From Synechococcus sp. M16.1 (GTDB lineage: Bacteria; Cyanobacteriota; Cyanobacteriia; PCC-6307; Cyanobiaceae): a stretch of DNA of 64,000 nt. Shown here in pieces: positions 52,924 through 62,932 of the stretch. The stretch lies in the NCBI RefSeq assembly GCF_014279895.1, contig NZ_CP047954.1, positions 930,001 through 994,000 of the forward strand, written 5' to 3'. How positions within the stretch are numbered: position 1 is the stretch's first letter; each line of letters opens with the position of its first letter. A program made the position numbers and the translations under genes. The notes below the pieces were generated by a model that worked only from the letters and a program-made list of their open reading frames with translations, ran no database searches and had not been told where the DNA came from.

Positions 52924-55451
52924 CCGTTCCCGAACTGCTGTCACCTGCCGGCGACTGGGCTGCGATGAAGGCGGCCGCTGCCTCCGGTGCCGATGCGGTG
53001 TATTTCGGCGTTGATGCCTTCAACGCCCGCCAGCGGGCTGAAAATTTCCGACTGCAAGACCTTCCTGAAGTGATGCAGTGGCTGCATCAGCGGGGGGTGA
53101 AGGGATTCCTCACCTTCAACGTGTTGGTGTTCAGCGATGAACTGGAGGCAGCGGCTCAGTTGCTGATCGCTGCAGATCGAGCCGGTGTGGATGCGGTGAT
53201 CGTCCAGGACGTGGGGCTCTGTCGCCTGGCCCAGCGGCTGGTGCCGAATCTCTGTGTGCATGGCTCAACCCAGATGTCGATCACCAGTGCCGCGGGTATT
53301 GCCCAGGCTGCGGCGCTCGGTTGCCAGCGGGTGGTGCTGGCCCGTGAGCTGGCCCTGCGTGATCTCGAGCGACTGCAGACACAACTGGTTCAGCGGAACC
53401 TTGCGATGCCGTTGGAGGTGTTTGTGCATGGCGCCCTTTGCGTCGCCTATTCCGGTCAATGTCTGACCAGTGAATCCCTCGGGCAGCGCAGTGCCAATCG
53501 AGGTGAGTGTGCCCAGGCCTGTCGCCTGCCTTACGAAATGGTGGTGGATGGGCAACCCCACCCCCTTGAAGACCAGCGCTACCTCCTCTCCCCCCAGGAT
53601 CTGGCGGCCTGGGAGCTGCTGCCGGAGTTGCAGCGCATCGGCGTGGCCAGCCTCAAGATCGAAGGGCGTCTGAAGGATGCTGCCTACGTGGCTGCCGTCA
53701 CCGACGCCTATCGCCAGCGCCTGGATCAAACCCCCGCTTCGGCGCCGCAGGTGCAACGCCAGCTTGAGCTGGCCTTTTCCCGAGGCCTTTCCACCGGTTG
53801 GCTTGAAGGGGTGAACCATCGCCGTCTGGTGCATGGCCGCTGGAGTAAGAAGCGGGGCCCGCTACTGGGGCAGTTGCTGCGGGTGGAGCGGGGTGGTTGG
53901 TTGCATCTGCGCAGCCGGGAACAGCTGCATCCCGGGCAGGGCCTTGTGCTGGAACAACTGTCGTCCGACCCGCTGCAGCCGCCTCGGGAGATCGGTGGCC
54001 GGATCATGGTGTGTGAGCGGATGGGCGACGAACGCTGGAAGCTGCGCCTGGGGCCCGATCGTGTGGATGGCTCTGGATTGAGAGCTGGCGCCTCGGTCTG
54101 GCTCACCAGTGATCCCGATTGGCAGTCCCGTTGGCAGCGTGCCGCCCGTCGCACGGTGGAGGCTCGGTCCAGGGATCTGGCGCTGCGGGTGTCCGGTCGG
54201 CTGGATGCCCCGCTGGAGTTGCAGGTGCTGGAGCCCCAGGGATTTGAGCTGAAGCTCTGCAGCACCATGCCGCTCCAGAGTGCTTCGCAGCGCCCCCTTG
54301 ACCGGGAACGGCTTGAGCAGCAATTGGGACGCCTGGGGGGAACCGGTTGGTCGCTTCAGCATTTGGAGATCGAACTGGAGGGCGATCTTTTTCTGCCCGT
54401 GGCGGAACTGAACCGCATGCGCAGGGCTCTGCTGGAGCAGTTGGAGGCCACAGGGGACTGCAGCACCGATTCAGGGCCTGTCCCTGCAGCCACCAAAACG
54501 GCAGACCCAACGGAGCTGCTGGCTCAGATGTGCCCACCAGCTGTCGCTCCCCTCAGCGAGACCAAGCCAGGCTTGGTGGTGCTGGTGCGCAGCCTGGAGC
54601 AGCTGCAGGCCTTGGTGGATCTCTCCGGCACGGACCTGCCGATTCGCTCGGTGGTGGCGGATCTCGAGCAGCCTCGGGAGCTGCGGGAAGCGGTGGCGAT
54701 CGGTCGAGGCTGCTGGCCTGAGGGTGTATGGCTGGCCGGTGCACGGATCACACGGCCTGATGAACGCTGGTCGCTTGAGCCACTGATTCGGGCCCGTCCT
54801 GACGGTTTCCTGGTGCGAAATGCCGATCAGCTGGAGGTGCTGACGCCGCTGGCCCCCTGCATTGGTGACTTTTCCCTCAACACCGCCAACCCCCTGAGTT
54901 TCCACTGGTATCGCGACCATTGGGCGCTGCAGCGACTCACGGCCAGTTACGACCTCAACCTTCAGCAACTGCTGGATCTGGCCGCCGCCGTTGATCCAGC
55001 GCTGCTGGAGGTCACCCTGCACCAGCACATGCCGTTGTTCCACATGGAGCATTGCCTGTTCTGTGCATTCCTCTCGGACGGCAAGGACCACACCGATTGC
55101 GGTCGTCCCTGTGAGAAGCACCACGTCACTCTGCGGGATCGCAGTGGCGTTGAACACCCACTGCGGGCTGATCTGGGTTGTCGGAACACCCTTTTCAATG
55201 GCACGGCGCAATCGGGCGTTGAAGCGCTTCCGTCGCTGCTGCGGGCAGGCGTGCGCAGGATCCGGCTCGAACTTCTCGATGAGGATGCCGCTGCGACGCA
55301 ACGGCGCGTCAGCCTTTACGCCGAGGCTCTGGCGGGTCGGATGGCCACCCAGGAGGTCTGGTCCCAGGAGCAGATCCACCACCAGCTGGGCGTCACCCGC
55401 GGCAGCCTGCGCAGCAAGGGTCCGGAGCGCACCAGTCGATTCTCACGTTGA
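52920..55451 (+). CDS. Peptidase U32 family protein, long form with extra domain
   Basis: The 843-residue protein starts at a TTG overlapping the previous stop by 4 bp (LTVPELLSPAGDWAAMKAAA). The U32 core (about 1-310) has the cysteine cluster CVAYSGQCLTS...RGECAQACRL, and later CLFCAF...CGRPCEKHH. In related proteins (RlhA, TrhP/TrhO) such cysteines bind an iron-sulfur cluster for rRNA or tRNA hydroxylation, so RNA modification is more likely than proteolysis. The collagenase-like domain lies about 330-480. Confidence 0.85.
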   Translation: MTVPELLSPAGDWAAMKAAAASGADAVYFGVDAFNARQRAENFRLQDLPEVMQWLHQRGVKGFLTFNVLVFSDELEAAAQLLIAADRAGVDAVIVQDVGLCRLAQRLVPNLCVHGSTQMSITSAAGIAQAAALGCQRVVLARELALRDLERLQTQLVQRNLAMPLEVFVHGALCVAYSGQCLTSESLGQRSANRGECAQACRLPYEMVVDGQPHPLEDQRYLLSPQDLAAWELLPELQRIGVASLKIEGRLKDAAYVAAVTDAYRQRLDQTPASAPQVQRQLELAFSRGLSTGWLEGVNHRRLVHGRWSKKRGPLLGQLLRVERGGWLHLRSREQLHPGQGLVLEQLSSDPLQPPREIGGRIMVCERMGDERWKLRLGPDRVDGSGLRAGASVWLTSDPDWQSRWQRAARRTVEARSRDLALRVSGRLDAPLELQVLEPQGFELKLCSTMPLQSASQRPLDRERLEQQLGRLGGTGWSLQHLEIELEGDLFLPVAELNRMRRALLEQLEATGDCSTDSGPVPAATKTADPTELLAQMCPPAVAPLSETKPGLVVLVRSLEQLQALVDLSGTDLPIRSVVADLEQPRELREAVAIGRGCWPEGVWLAGARITRPDERWSLEPLIRARPDGFLVRNADQLEVLTPLAPCIGDFSLNTANPLSFHWYRDHWALQRLTASYDLNLQQLLDLAAAVDPALLEVTLHQHMPLFHMEHCLFCAFLSDGKDHTDCGRPCEKHHVTLRDRSGVEHPLRADLGCRNTLFNGTAQSGVEALPSLLRAGVRRIRLELLDEDAAATQRRVSLYAEALAGRMATQEVWSQEQIHHQLGVTRGSLRSKGPERTSRFSR

Positions 55452-55508
55452 GATAACCTGTCGCACTGCGCCTTTGGCGTTCTTCACAAATACTTACGGT
55501 CAGCCCGC

Positions 55509-57317
55509 ATGAGCGCCAACAACAAGGCGATCCGCAACATCGCGATCATCGCCCACGTTGACCACGGCAAGACGACTCTGGTCGATTCGCTGTTGGCGCA
55601 GTCAGGAATTTTCCGCGACAACGAGGCCGTCCCCACCTGTGTGATGGACTCCAACGACCTGGAGCGTGAGCGGGGCATCACGATCCTGTCGAAAAACACG
55701 GCTGTCACCTACAACGACACCCGGATCAACATCGTTGACACCCCTGGTCACGCCGATTTCGGTGGAGAAGTGGAGCGGGTGCTGGGCATGGTTGACGGTT
55801 GCCTGCTGATCGTGGATGCCAACGAGGGGCCGATGCCCCAGACCCGTTTTGTGCTGAAGAAGGCCCTCGAGCAGGGCCTGCGTCCGATCGTGTTCGTCAA
55901 CAAGATCGACCGTGCCCGGGTGGATCCCGAGACCGCCGTCGACAAGGTGCTCGACCTCTTCATCGAACTCGGCGCTGACGATGATCAGTGCGATTTCCCC
56001 TACCTGTTCGGCAGCGGTCTCGGAGGCTTCGCCAAGCCCGACATGAAGACCGACAGCGACAACATGCGTCCGCTGTTCGATGCCATCCTGCGCCACGTTC
56101 CGCCCCCGGTTGGTGATCCGGAGAAGCCCCTCCAGCTGCAAATCACCACCCTTGACTATTCCGACTTCCTCGGCCGGATCATCATTGGCCGCGTTCACAA
56201 CGGAAAAATCAAACAGGGTCAGAACGCTGCGCTGATCAAGGACGACGGCAGCATCAAGAAGGGCCGCATCAGCAAGCTGCTTGGCTTCGAGGGGCTGCAG
56301 CGCGTCGAGATCGAAGAGGCGTCTGCCGGTGATCTGGTGGCCGTGGCTGGCTTTGACGACGTCAACATCGGCGAAACCATCGCCTGCCCCGATGAGCCCA
56401 CCGCTCTGCCGCTGATCAAGGTGGATGAGCCCACCCTTCAGATGACTTTCGTCGTCAACGATTCACCCTTTGCGGGCAAGGAAGGCAAGTTCGTCACCAG
56501 CCGTCAGGTGCGTGACCGCCTGCAGCGTGAGTTGCTCACCAACGTTGCCCTGCGTGTGGAAGACACCGATTCACCGGACCGGTTTGCGGTGAGTGGTCGC
56601 GGTGAGCTGCACCTCGGCATCCTGATCGAGACCATGCGCCGTGAGGGCTATGAGTTCCAGGTGTCCCAGCCGCAGGTGATTTACCGCACCATCGATGGCA
56701 CCCCCTGCGAGCCGGTGGAAACCCTGGTGATGGATGTGCCTGAACCAGCGGTGGGCAGCTGCATCGAAAAACTGGGCACCCGCAAGGGCGAGATGCAGAA
56801 CATGGAAACCAGCGCTGATGGCCGCACCCAGCTGGAGTTCATCGTTCCCTCCCGTGGTCTGATCGGTTTCCGCGGTGAATTCATCCGGGCCACCCGCGGC
56901 GAAGGAATCATGAGCCATTCCTTCTATGAATACCGGCCGATGATGGGTGAATTCGACACCCGCCGGAACGGTGTGCTGATCGCCTTCGAAGAAGGAACAG
57001 CAACGTTCTATGCCCTCAAGAACGCCGAGGATCGCGGCCAGTTCTTCATCAGCCCGGGCACCAAGGTCTACAAGGGAATGATCATCGGGGAATACAACCG
57101 GCCTCAGGACCTCGAGATCAACGTCTGCAAGACCAAGCAGCTCACCAACATGCGTTCCGCGGGCGCTGAGGAACTTGACACGCTGCAAGCACCGGTGCAG
57201 ATGACGCTGGAGCGAGCGCTGGAATACATCGGTCCCGATGAGATGCTCGAAGTCACGCCCGAGTCGATCCGTCTGCGCAAACTTCCCGGCAAGAAGCCGG
57301 CCAAGTCCAAGCGCTGA
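55509..57317 (+). CDS. typA: Ribosome-associated GTPase TypA/BipA
   Basis: The 602-residue translational GTPase has G1 [15 protein letters not shown] (about 15), switch-2 [15 protein letters not shown] and [10 protein letters not shown]. Domains II, III and V follow, with the C-terminal TypA-specific region to residue 602. It is linked to stress responses and late 50S assembly. It ends one base into the DUF309 gene (TGATG). The 57 bp before it hold no other gene. Confidence 0.97.
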   Translation: MSANNKAIRNIAIIAHVDHGKTTLVDSLLAQSGIFRDNEAVPTCVMDSNDLERERGITILSKNTAVTYNDTRINIVDTPGHADFGGEVERVLGMVDGCLLIVDANEGPMPQTRFVLKKALEQGLRPIVFVNKIDRARVDPETAVDKVLDLFIELGADDDQCDFPYLFGSGLGGFAKPDMKTDSDNMRPLFDAILRHVPPPVGDPEKPLQLQITTLDYSDFLGRIIIGRVHNGKIKQGQNAALIKDDGSIKKGRISKLLGFEGLQRVEIEEASAGDLVAVAGFDDVNIGETIACPDEPTALPLIKVDEPTLQMTFVVNDSPFAGKEGKFVTSRQVRDRLQRELLTNVALRVEDTDSPDRFAVSGRGELHLGILIETMRREGYEFQVSQPQVIYRTIDGTPCEPVETLVMDVPEPAVGSCIEKLGTRKGEMQNMETSADGRTQLEFIVPSRGLIGFRGEFIRATRGEGIMSHSFYEYRPMMGEFDTRRNGVLIAFEEGTATFYALKNAEDRGQFFISPGTKVYKGMIIGEYNRPQDLEINVCKTKQLTNMRSAGAEELDTLQAPVQMTLERALEYIGPDEMLEVTPESIRLRKLPGKKPAKSKR

Positions 57318-57673
57318 TGCCTCAGGCGGACCCTCGCTTTCAGCAGGGTGTGGAGCTCTTCAATGCAGGTGAGTGGTACGCCGCTCATGATCTGTTTGAG
57401 GAGCTCTGGCATGAAACAGCTGATCCGGAACGGCGCAGCCTTCAGGGGATCCTGCAGGTGGCAGTAGCGCAGTTGCACCTGCAACGGGGCAACCGGCGCG
57501 GTGCCACGATTCTTTTCGGTGAAGCTCTGGGTCGTCTCAAACGTCCTGGAACCCCGGATCTTGGCTTGGATCTTGCGTCTCTGTGCCGTGCTGCGCAACA
57601 GCGGCTTGAGGCGCTTCAGCAGGATGGGGATCCCGAGTCATGCACTGTCCCTGTTCTTGAATTCATGCGCTGA
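57317..57673 (+). CDS. DUF309 family protein
   Basis: The 118-residue helical protein has the DUF309 signature GVELFNAGEWYAAHDLFEEL followed by WHETADPERRSLQGILQVAV. No function is established for the family. It is translationally coupled to typA by a one-base overlap. Confidence 0.88.
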   Translation: MPQADPRFQQGVELFNAGEWYAAHDLFEELWHETADPERRSLQGILQVAVAQLHLQRGNRRGATILFGEALGRLKRPGTPDLGLDLASLCRAAQQRLEALQQDGDPESCTVPVLEFMR

Positions 57674-57708
57674 AGCGCCGGTAATCTCGACGAACTTGGG
57701 CAGGTGGT

Positions 57709-58161
57709 GTGGCAGTGAAAGCAATGCTCCGTTCTCGGGGGCTTCTTTTAGCTCTGCCCCTTCTGGCCGCCCTTTGGCCCCTGTTGTCGGCCCAGGCTCA
57801 GCAAACAGCTGACGCTGGCGTCATCACGATTGAGTCCGACCTGCAATCGGCCGACAACGGAACGGGTGTGATCACCGCCAGTGGCAACGTTCGCTTGGTG
57901 CACGCCGGTCGTGGTTTGGTGGCCACCAGCCGACAAGCCCAGTACTTCACGGAGGAAGACCGGATTGTTCTGAGTGGTGATGTTGATGTGATCCAGGCTG
58001 ATGGCAACCAGCTCCGCGCTGATCGGTTTACTTATCTCCTGGATGAAGGTCGCGCGATTGCCAGCCCTGTTCCCGGCCAGCAGGTGTTCAGTCAGTGGTC
58101 GCTCACTCCCAGCCAACCCGTGCTCGACGTTCAGGCCGAGACCAACCCGGTGACTCCATGA
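57709..58161 (+). CDS. lptA: LptA/OstA-like periplasmic LPS transport protein
   Basis: A 150-residue protein from a GTG with a signal peptide (LLLALPLLAALWPLLSAQA). The OstA-like beta-jellyroll repeats IESDLQSADNGTGVITASGN and LSGDVDVIQADGNQLRADRF mark an LptA domain, shorter than E. coli LptA. It should bridge lipopolysaccharide from the inner-membrane LptBFG complex to LptD. It overlaps lptB by 4 bp. Confidence 0.85.
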   Translation: MAVKAMLRSRGLLLALPLLAALWPLLSAQAQQTADAGVITIESDLQSADNGTGVITASGNVRLVHAGRGLVATSRQAQYFTEEDRIVLSGDVDVIQADGNQLRADRFTYLLDEGRAIASPVPGQQVFSQWSLTPSQPVLDVQAETNPVTP

Positions 58162-58886
58162 CCTTGGAACTGTCGAATGTCTCCATCACCCTTGGGGGCC
58201 GCCAGTTGGTGAAGGGCTTGGATCTGAAGCTTGCCCCCGGCGAGGTGGTCGGCCTGCTTGGTCCCAATGGAGCTGGAAAAACCACCACCTTCAATCTGGT
58301 GATCGGTCTGCTCTCCCCTGATCAGGGGGAGGTGACCGTGAACGGTGAGCGGGTCACCCATCTGCCTATGCCGGAGCGAGCCCGGCTTGGTGTGGGTTAC
58401 CTGCCCCAGGAAGCGAGTGTGTTTCGCAATCTCACGGTGCGTGAAAATCTGGATATCGCCCTTGAACAGACCGGTCTCAGTTCCGAGCAGCGTCGGGATC
58501 GGCGCCAGCAGTTGATTGAGGACTTTCACCTCAGCGCGTTCATCAATCGTCTTGGTTTCCAACTCTCCGGGGGAGAACGTCGCCGTTGCGAAGTGGCCAG
58601 GGCACTGGCATCGGGTGACAACGGACCGACGTATCTGCTTTTGGATGAACCCTTTGCCGGCGTCGACCCCCTTGCGGTGGCGGATCTGCAGCTGCTGATC
58701 GAGGGGTTGCGCTCCCGGGGCATGGGGATTCTGATCACCGATCACAACGTGCGCGAAACCCTGGCCACCACCGATCGGGCATACATCCTCAACGATGGTG
58801 CGGTGTTGGCCGCAGGACGTTCCGAGGAGGTGGCAGCTGATCCACAGGTGCGTCGTTATTACCTCGGGGAGGGATTCCAACTGTGA
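58158..58886 (+). CDS. lptB: LPS export ABC transporter ATPase LptB
   Basis: The 242-residue ATPase has Walker A LGPNGAGKTTT, signature LSGGERRRCEVARAL and Walker B LLLDEPFAGVDPLAV. The LptB-type AGVDP and ITDHNVRETL segments distinguish it from branched-chain amino acid ATPases. The ATG at 58158 is decided by the overlap with lptA. The next gene, the permease, overlaps by 4 bp. Confidence 0.95.
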   Translation: MTLELSNVSITLGGRQLVKGLDLKLAPGEVVGLLGPNGAGKTTTFNLVIGLLSPDQGEVTVNGERVTHLPMPERARLGVGYLPQEASVFRNLTVRENLDIALEQTGLSSEQRRDRRQQLIEDFHLSAFINRLGFQLSGGERRRCEVARALASGDNGPTYLLLDEPFAGVDPLAVADLQLLIEGLRSRGMGILITDHNVRETLATTDRAYILNDGAVLAAGRSEEVAADPQVRRYYLGEGFQL

Positions 58887-60046
58887 TTTTGGATCGTCTC
58901 AAACGGGCCACCTGGATGCGGCTGGATCTTCTGGATCGTTGGTTGCTCAAGGAGCTGCTTGGTCCGCTTCTGTTCTTCATTGCCCTGTTCACCCTGCTGC
59001 TGCTCACGGGTGGCGTGATGTTTGAACTGGTCCGGCAGATGGTCGACAAGAACCTGCCGATCACAGTTGCAGCTCAGGTGCTGTTGTTCAGCATTCCGCG
59101 TTGGTTGGCTTTCTCTGTGCCGATTGGAACGCTGATGGCCTCGCTGTTCGTGTTCACCCGCCTTTCTGCCAACAACGAACTCACCGCCCTGAGAAGCCTC
59201 GGCATCACCACGAAGCGGATGATCAGTGCCGCTCTCGCCCTCTCGATGGCGATGACCCTGTTCACCTTCGTTCTCAACGACGTGGTGGTGCCCCGCAGCC
59301 AACGCTTTGCAGAGGTGAGCTTGAAGCGCGCCTTGGGGCGTTCTCTCGCCAGTGAGACGGGACGCGATGTCATCTATCCCCGCTTCGGCAGACGCATTGG
59401 TTCAGATGGTGAGAAGGGTGACAAGGGCCTGCTTCAACTGTTTTATTCCCGCAAATTCCAGAACGGCCAAATGCTGGATGTGACGGTTCTGGATTTCACC
59501 AGACCCGGTCTTACCCAGATGTTGCGTGCTGATCGGGCCATCTGGAATGAGGCCCAAGCCAGCTGGGATTTCATGGATGGCCAGATTCTGACTTTGGCGG
59601 CGAATGGCAGTTCAACCAAGGCCGATTTCGATCGTTACGTCTATCCCCTGGGATCTGGGCCGCTGCGTTTGGCGGGGATTGAGAACGATGCCGTGAACAT
59701 GACCGTTGCTGAAGCACTGCAGGCCCAAAGGATGTACGAAGAGGCCGGCAGCATCAAGGAAGCCCGCAAAATCCGTGTGCGGATCCAGGAGAAGTTCACG
59801 GTTCCGATGGCCTGTCTGGTGTTTGGATTGTTTGGAGCCACCCTCGGCGCTCAGCCCAGTTACCGAAGCAGCCGAAGCTTCTCGTTTGTGCTCACCCTCG
59901 GCATCATCGCTGTCTATTACGTGATTGGTTTCAGCTTCAGTTCCCTCGGGGTGAAGGGAACCCTGCCTCCGATCCTGGCGGCCTGGCTGCCTGTGATGTT
60001 GTTTCTCGGGGCGGGTGGTCTGTTGCTGAAACAGGCCAGTCGCTGA
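58883..60046 (+). CDS. LptF/LptG-type LPS export permease
   Basis: The 387-residue permease (YjgP/YjgQ family) has three N-terminal spans with [20 protein letters not shown] and the family [20 protein letters not shown] periplasmic jellyroll (about 160-270) and three C-terminal spans follow. With lptA and lptB it makes a compact LPS export operon. Cyanobacteria often have a single LptF/G gene; whether a second exists elsewhere cannot be seen. Confidence 0.92.
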   Translation: MILDRLKRATWMRLDLLDRWLLKELLGPLLFFIALFTLLLLTGGVMFELVRQMVDKNLPITVAAQVLLFSIPRWLAFSVPIGTLMASLFVFTRLSANNELTALRSLGITTKRMISAALALSMAMTLFTFVLNDVVVPRSQRFAEVSLKRALGRSLASETGRDVIYPRFGRRIGSDGEKGDKGLLQLFYSRKFQNGQMLDVTVLDFTRPGLTQMLRADRAIWNEAQASWDFMDGQILTLAANGSSTKADFDRYVYPLGSGPLRLAGIENDAVNMTVAEALQAQRMYEEAGSIKEARKIRVRIQEKFTVPMACLVFGLFGATLGAQPSYRSSRSFSFVLTLGIIAVYYVIGFSFSSLGVKGTLPPILAAWLPVMLFLGAGGLLLKQASR

Positions 60047-60066
60047 TTGGCCGGGGCAGAATCGAC

Positions 60067-60999
60067 GTGTCTTCAGGAAATGGTGTGCTGAACACGCCCT
60101 TTGAGCTGGTCACCAGTCTTGGTTTCGCTGGCTTTGTGTTGCTGCTGCTGGCCATGCCCCTGGCTTTCTGGGCGGTGTCCAGCCAGTCCCGGGCTGGTTT
60201 GGTGCGGCTGCTGGTGGCCGTCGCCAACCTTCTGTTCACGGCTCAGCTGATTTTGCGTTGGTGGCAATCCGGCCACTTCCCGATCAGCAACCTCTACGAA
60301 TCCCTGTGCTTTCTCGCCTGGGCTTGCACCCTCACCCAGCTGCTGGTGGAACGGGCCTGGCCTTCTCCCATCGTGGCGGCTGCGGCCACCCCCATGGGCC
60401 TTGGTTGCATTGCCTTCGCCAGCTTTGCCTTGCCCGATCAATTGCAGTCAGCGGCTCCTCTGGTTCCCGCCCTGCGCTCAAGCTGGTTGGTCATGCACGT
60501 GAGCGTGATCATGGTGAGTTACGCCGCACTGCTGGTGGGATCCCTGCTCTCCTTGGCGGTGTTGGTCACCGATCGCGGCCAAACCCTGGAACTGCGGAGC
60601 AGTTCCATTGGCAGTGGTGGATATCGTCAGGCGGCCTCGATCACGAATGGTGGTTCTGTTCAGCTGCAATCGGTTCAGCTGAGCACCAACGAGCAACTCG
60701 ACAGCCTCAGTTATCGCACCATCACCGTTGGGTTCTTGATGCTTACGGTGGGCATCGTGAGTGGTGCTGTTTGGGCGAATGAAGCCTGGGGCAGCTACTG
60801 GAGCTGGGATCCCAAGGAAACCTGGGCCTTGATCTGCTGGCTGGTGTATGCCGCCTACCTGCACACCCGCCTCAGTCGCGGTTGGCAGGGCCGACGCCCA
60901 GCTCTTGTTGCGGTTGTTGGTCTAGTGGTGATCGCTGTTTGCTACATCGGCGTCAATCTTTTGGGCATTGGTTTGCATAGCTACGGCTGGTTTTTCTGA
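60067..60999 (+). CDS. ccsA: Cytochrome c biogenesis protein CcsA
   Basis: The 310-residue protein from a GTG has about eight spans. The tryptophan-rich haem-handling motif is [20 protein letters not shown], the CcsA/ResC hallmark. It acts with CcsB (Ccs1) to attach haem to apocytochromes c in the thylakoid lumen. It lies 20 bp after the lpt operon and ends at a gene-poor stretch. Confidence 0.93.
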   Translation: MSSGNGVLNTPFELVTSLGFAGFVLLLLAMPLAFWAVSSQSRAGLVRLLVAVANLLFTAQLILRWWQSGHFPISNLYESLCFLAWACTLTQLLVERAWPSPIVAAAATPMGLGCIAFASFALPDQLQSAAPLVPALRSSWLVMHVSVIMVSYAALLVGSLLSLAVLVTDRGQTLELRSSSIGSGGYRQAASITNGGSVQLQSVQLSTNEQLDSLSYRTITVGFLMLTVGIVSGAVWANEAWGSYWSWDPKETWALICWLVYAAYLHTRLSRGWQGRRPALVAVVGLVVIAVCYIGVNLLGIGLHSYGWFF

Positions 61000-61206
61000 A
61001 CTCCAGTGAACAACGTGGCATGCTCTCAAGCCACAACTTTCACCCCCGGATGAGGGTTTCTTCTCCCTGTCAAGTACCCCCATCTCAGGGTTCTTTCACT
61101 ATGGACAGCATCGTGTGGATGTGTGTGCCCGTTAGCGCAAGTTTTCGCAACGCGGGAATCAAGACCCAGTAGGAAGGAATAAATCAACACCGGCGGAGGC
61201 TCCGTC

Positions 61207-61389
61207 TCACTGAGATGAGCGATGCCTGACCGCTTGTTGGGAGGTTTCGCTCTCTTCTGCTTCCGAGCGCAAATAACGCTTCCGCTGCGCCGATTCCAGG
61301 CCAGACAGCAAGACAGCTCGCCTTGAAGATGCGACCCGCTGAGGCCGATCAAGACCCCGAAGCAGTGGATGGATGCCTCGTCTGCTCAT
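61207..61389 (-). CDS. Candidate small basic protein, unknown
   Basis: A 60-residue frame (MSRRGIHPLLRGLDRPQRVA...) rich in Arg, Ser and Gln, with a GAGAGA ribosome-binding-like sequence about 6 bases before the ATG. No family is recognised. It overlaps another open frame on the same strand (61026-61352) that looks less protein-like. Coding is uncertain. Confidence 0.35.
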   Translation of the reverse strand: MSRRGIHPLLRGLDRPQRVASSRRAVLLSGLESAQRKRYLRSEAEESETSQQAVRHRSSQ

Positions 61390-61555
61390 GCTGTTCTCTC
61401 GGTTATGCGTGAATCTTGCGCCGTGACCTGTGGTCCATCGCGTGACTGAATAATTCCATGATCTTCAGTCTTGTTTTGTGATCCACGTCACTGATTGGCG
61501 TGATGCCCTTCCAAGTTGTTGTTGGCTTCTCAGGACATGCATCAAGCCAACGGGC

Positions 61556-61589
61556 AAAAAGGAAGGCCACCCCCGCAAAGGGATGGCCT
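61556..61589 (-). terminator. Leftward terminator-like hairpin in the gene-poor stretch
   Basis: AGGCCA-CCC and GGG-TGGCCT arms (61564-61589), with one mismatch between the two halves, form a stem around a CGCAAA loop. On the minus strand it is followed by TTCCTTTTT. This is the layout of an intrinsic terminator for a minus-strand transcript that would start near or above 61950. Confidence 0.6.
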
Positions 61590-61651
61590 AAACCTTGTTG
61601 GCGTTCTTTGAAGCTGAACGAAGCGTCTGGCTGTATGGCTTGTCAGACCAG

Positions 61652-61804
61652 TCAGGCAGCTTCTAGATCTTGCTCAGTTGGACCGTCGTCACGCATGGAC
61701 GCCTCCGACTTCGACTCTCCCAGTCTCCTCCAGAGGACCTGCTTTGATCATCCGTATTTCAACTCAGCCGCAGGGAAGAGAGCCTGGGCCTGACCGATGC
61801 GCAA
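61652..61804 (-). pseudogene. Possible decayed small reading frame
   Basis: A minus-strand frame from a TTG reads RIGQAQALFPAAELKYG, then TGA (61748-61750), then SKQVLWRRLGESKSEAS and on to a stop at 61652. Both halves look protein-like and lie in the same frame, just upstream of the leftward terminator. It may be a small gene with one nonsense change, or chance. There is no recognised family. Confidence 0.25.
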
Positions 61805-61815
61805 AGTCAACGGAA

Positions 61816-61944
61816 CTATTGAGCAAGATGTTGAAGGACTGCACCGATATTCATGCTCCCTTTGAGATATCCGGCAAAAGCCAATGCGATCACACCAGCA
61901 TTAAGCGCCAGGAAGGCGGCAACCAATTTGACGTCATCTCCCAT
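61816..61944 (-). CDS. Candidate 42-residue single-span membrane protein
   Basis: MGDDVKLVAAFLALNAGVIA followed by LAFAGYLKGSMNIGAVLQHLAQ. A charged head, one hydrophobic span of about 22 residues, a positive break (YLKG) and a second amphipathic segment give a coherent small membrane protein. Lengths resemble small photosynthetic subunits, but no match is recognised. A leftward terminator-like hairpin lies downstream, which supports a transcript here. A clear ribosome-binding site is lacking. Confidence 0.5.
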   Translation of the reverse strand: MGDDVKLVAAFLALNAGVIALAFAGYLKGSMNIGAVLQHLAQ

Positions 61945-62043
61945 GCACTGATTATCGGAGGCATGGTCGCATCACTGTGGACATCAAATCTTTGGAGATG
62001 TTGAAACTGTTCAAGCGCTGGGTTCTTGCTTGAAGTGCTCATC

Positions 62044-62070
62044 AAAAAAGCCCGGCATCGGCTGCCGGGC
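62044..62070 (-). terminator. Rho-independent terminator of rpe
   Basis: On the minus strand GCCCGGCA and TGCCGGGC form an 8-bp stem with a 5-nt loop, followed by six T, about 29 bp after the rpe stop. Confidence 0.88.
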
Positions 62071-62098
62071 TTGTGGCTGTCAGATGACGGTCTGTTGA

Positions 62099-62782
62099 TC
62101 AGGCAAGGACAGCTTCCTTGCTGCTGCTGTTGCGGATTCCCTTGATTGCTTCAGCGTAATCGGGCTGGTTGAACACACCGGAGCCGGACACAATCGCGTT
62201 GGCACCTGCTTCGATCACCTTCCAAGCATTGCCGGCTTTGATGCCGCCATCCACTTCGATCCAGGGATCGAGACCCTTCTCGTCGCACATGCGGCGCAGG
62301 TCGCGAATTTTCTGAACCTGGTTCTCAATGAAGCTCTGGCCCCCGAAACCGGGGTTCACGCTCATGATCAGCACCAGATCGCAGAGCTCGAGGCAGTATT
62401 CGAGGGTGTCGATCGGTGTTGATGGGTTCAGAACTGCACCTGCTTTTTTGCCCAGGTCCTTGATCTGAGCCAGGTTGCGGTGCAGATGAGGGCAGGCTTC
62501 AACCTGCACGGAAATGATGTCGGCACCGGCTTTGGCGAAGTCGGGGACGTACTTCTCCGGCTCAACGATCATCAGGTGAACGTCCAGGGGCTTCTGGGTC
62601 ACCGGCCGCAGCGCCTCAACAATCAGCGGTCCAATGGTGATGTTCGGAACAAAGCGGCCGTCCATCACATCCACATGGATCCAATCCGCACCGGCTTCGT
62701 CCACGGCTTTCACTTCTTCGCCGAGGCGTGCGAAGTCAGCCGACAGGATTGACGGCGAGATCACCAGGGGCTTGGTGCTCAT
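62099..62782 (-). CDS. rpe: Ribulose-phosphate 3-epimerase
   Basis: The 227-residue TIM-barrel enzyme interconverts ribulose 5-phosphate and xylulose 5-phosphate in the Calvin and pentose phosphate cycles. Metal and catalytic residues lie in [23 protein letters not shown] and WIEVDGGI, and [11 protein letters not shown] binds phosphate. The ATG at 62782 ([17 protein letters not shown]) fits the family; longer upstream frames do not. It is divergent from glpX, fitting their shared role in carbon fixation. Confidence 0.97.
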   Translation of the reverse strand: MSTKPLVISPSILSADFARLGEEVKAVDEAGADWIHVDVMDGRFVPNITIGPLIVEALRPVTQKPLDVHLMIVEPEKYVPDFAKAGADIISVQVEACPHLHRNLAQIKDLGKKAGAVLNPSTPIDTLEYCLELCDLVLIMSVNPGFGGQSFIENQVQKIRDLRRMCDEKGLDPWIEVDGGIKAGNAWKVIEAGANAIVSGSGVFNQPDYAEAIKGIRNSSSKEAVLA

Positions 62783-62932
62783 GGATGAGGAGCGCGAAGT
62801 GCCGGGAGATTTTAGGGACTCCTGCAACCACTGATACAGTGAGCCGCGCTCAGACGTCGAGATCCACTGCGGCGACGGCCAACTGCCCGTCCAGGAGATC
62901 TCGCCAACCCGTCCCACCTCATCCGGAGTCCC

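Larger units (their letters stand above)
61000..62098. other. Gene-poor stretch of about 1.1 kb
   Basis: Between ccsA and rpe no recognisable large gene is present. Base composition is more AT-rich and codon-like structure weak. It holds a candidate 60-codon minus-strand frame (61207-61389), a 42-codon hydrophobic minus-strand frame (61816-61944), a possible decayed frame (61652-61804), a terminator-like hairpin pointing left (61556-61589) and the rpe terminator. I looked for tmRNA, RNase P RNA, 6S RNA and tRNA signatures and recognised none. Confidence 0.6.

Noticed and set aside
61026-61352. 108-codon minus-strand frame in the gene-poor stretch
   Set aside because: Composition is irregular, with clusters of Cys, Pro and His, and it overlaps a more plausible small frame; I do not call it.
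61500-61793. 97-codon plus-strand frame in the gene-poor stretch
   Set aside because: It crosses the terminator-like hairpin, has no motif or ribosome-binding site and reads like non-coding sequence.
61000-62098. tmRNA, RNase P RNA, 6S RNA or tRNA in the gene-poor stretch
   Set aside because: I looked for the tag-peptide frame, the conserved RNase P core strings and T-loop signatures and found none; a covariance search would be needed to exclude a diverged RNA.
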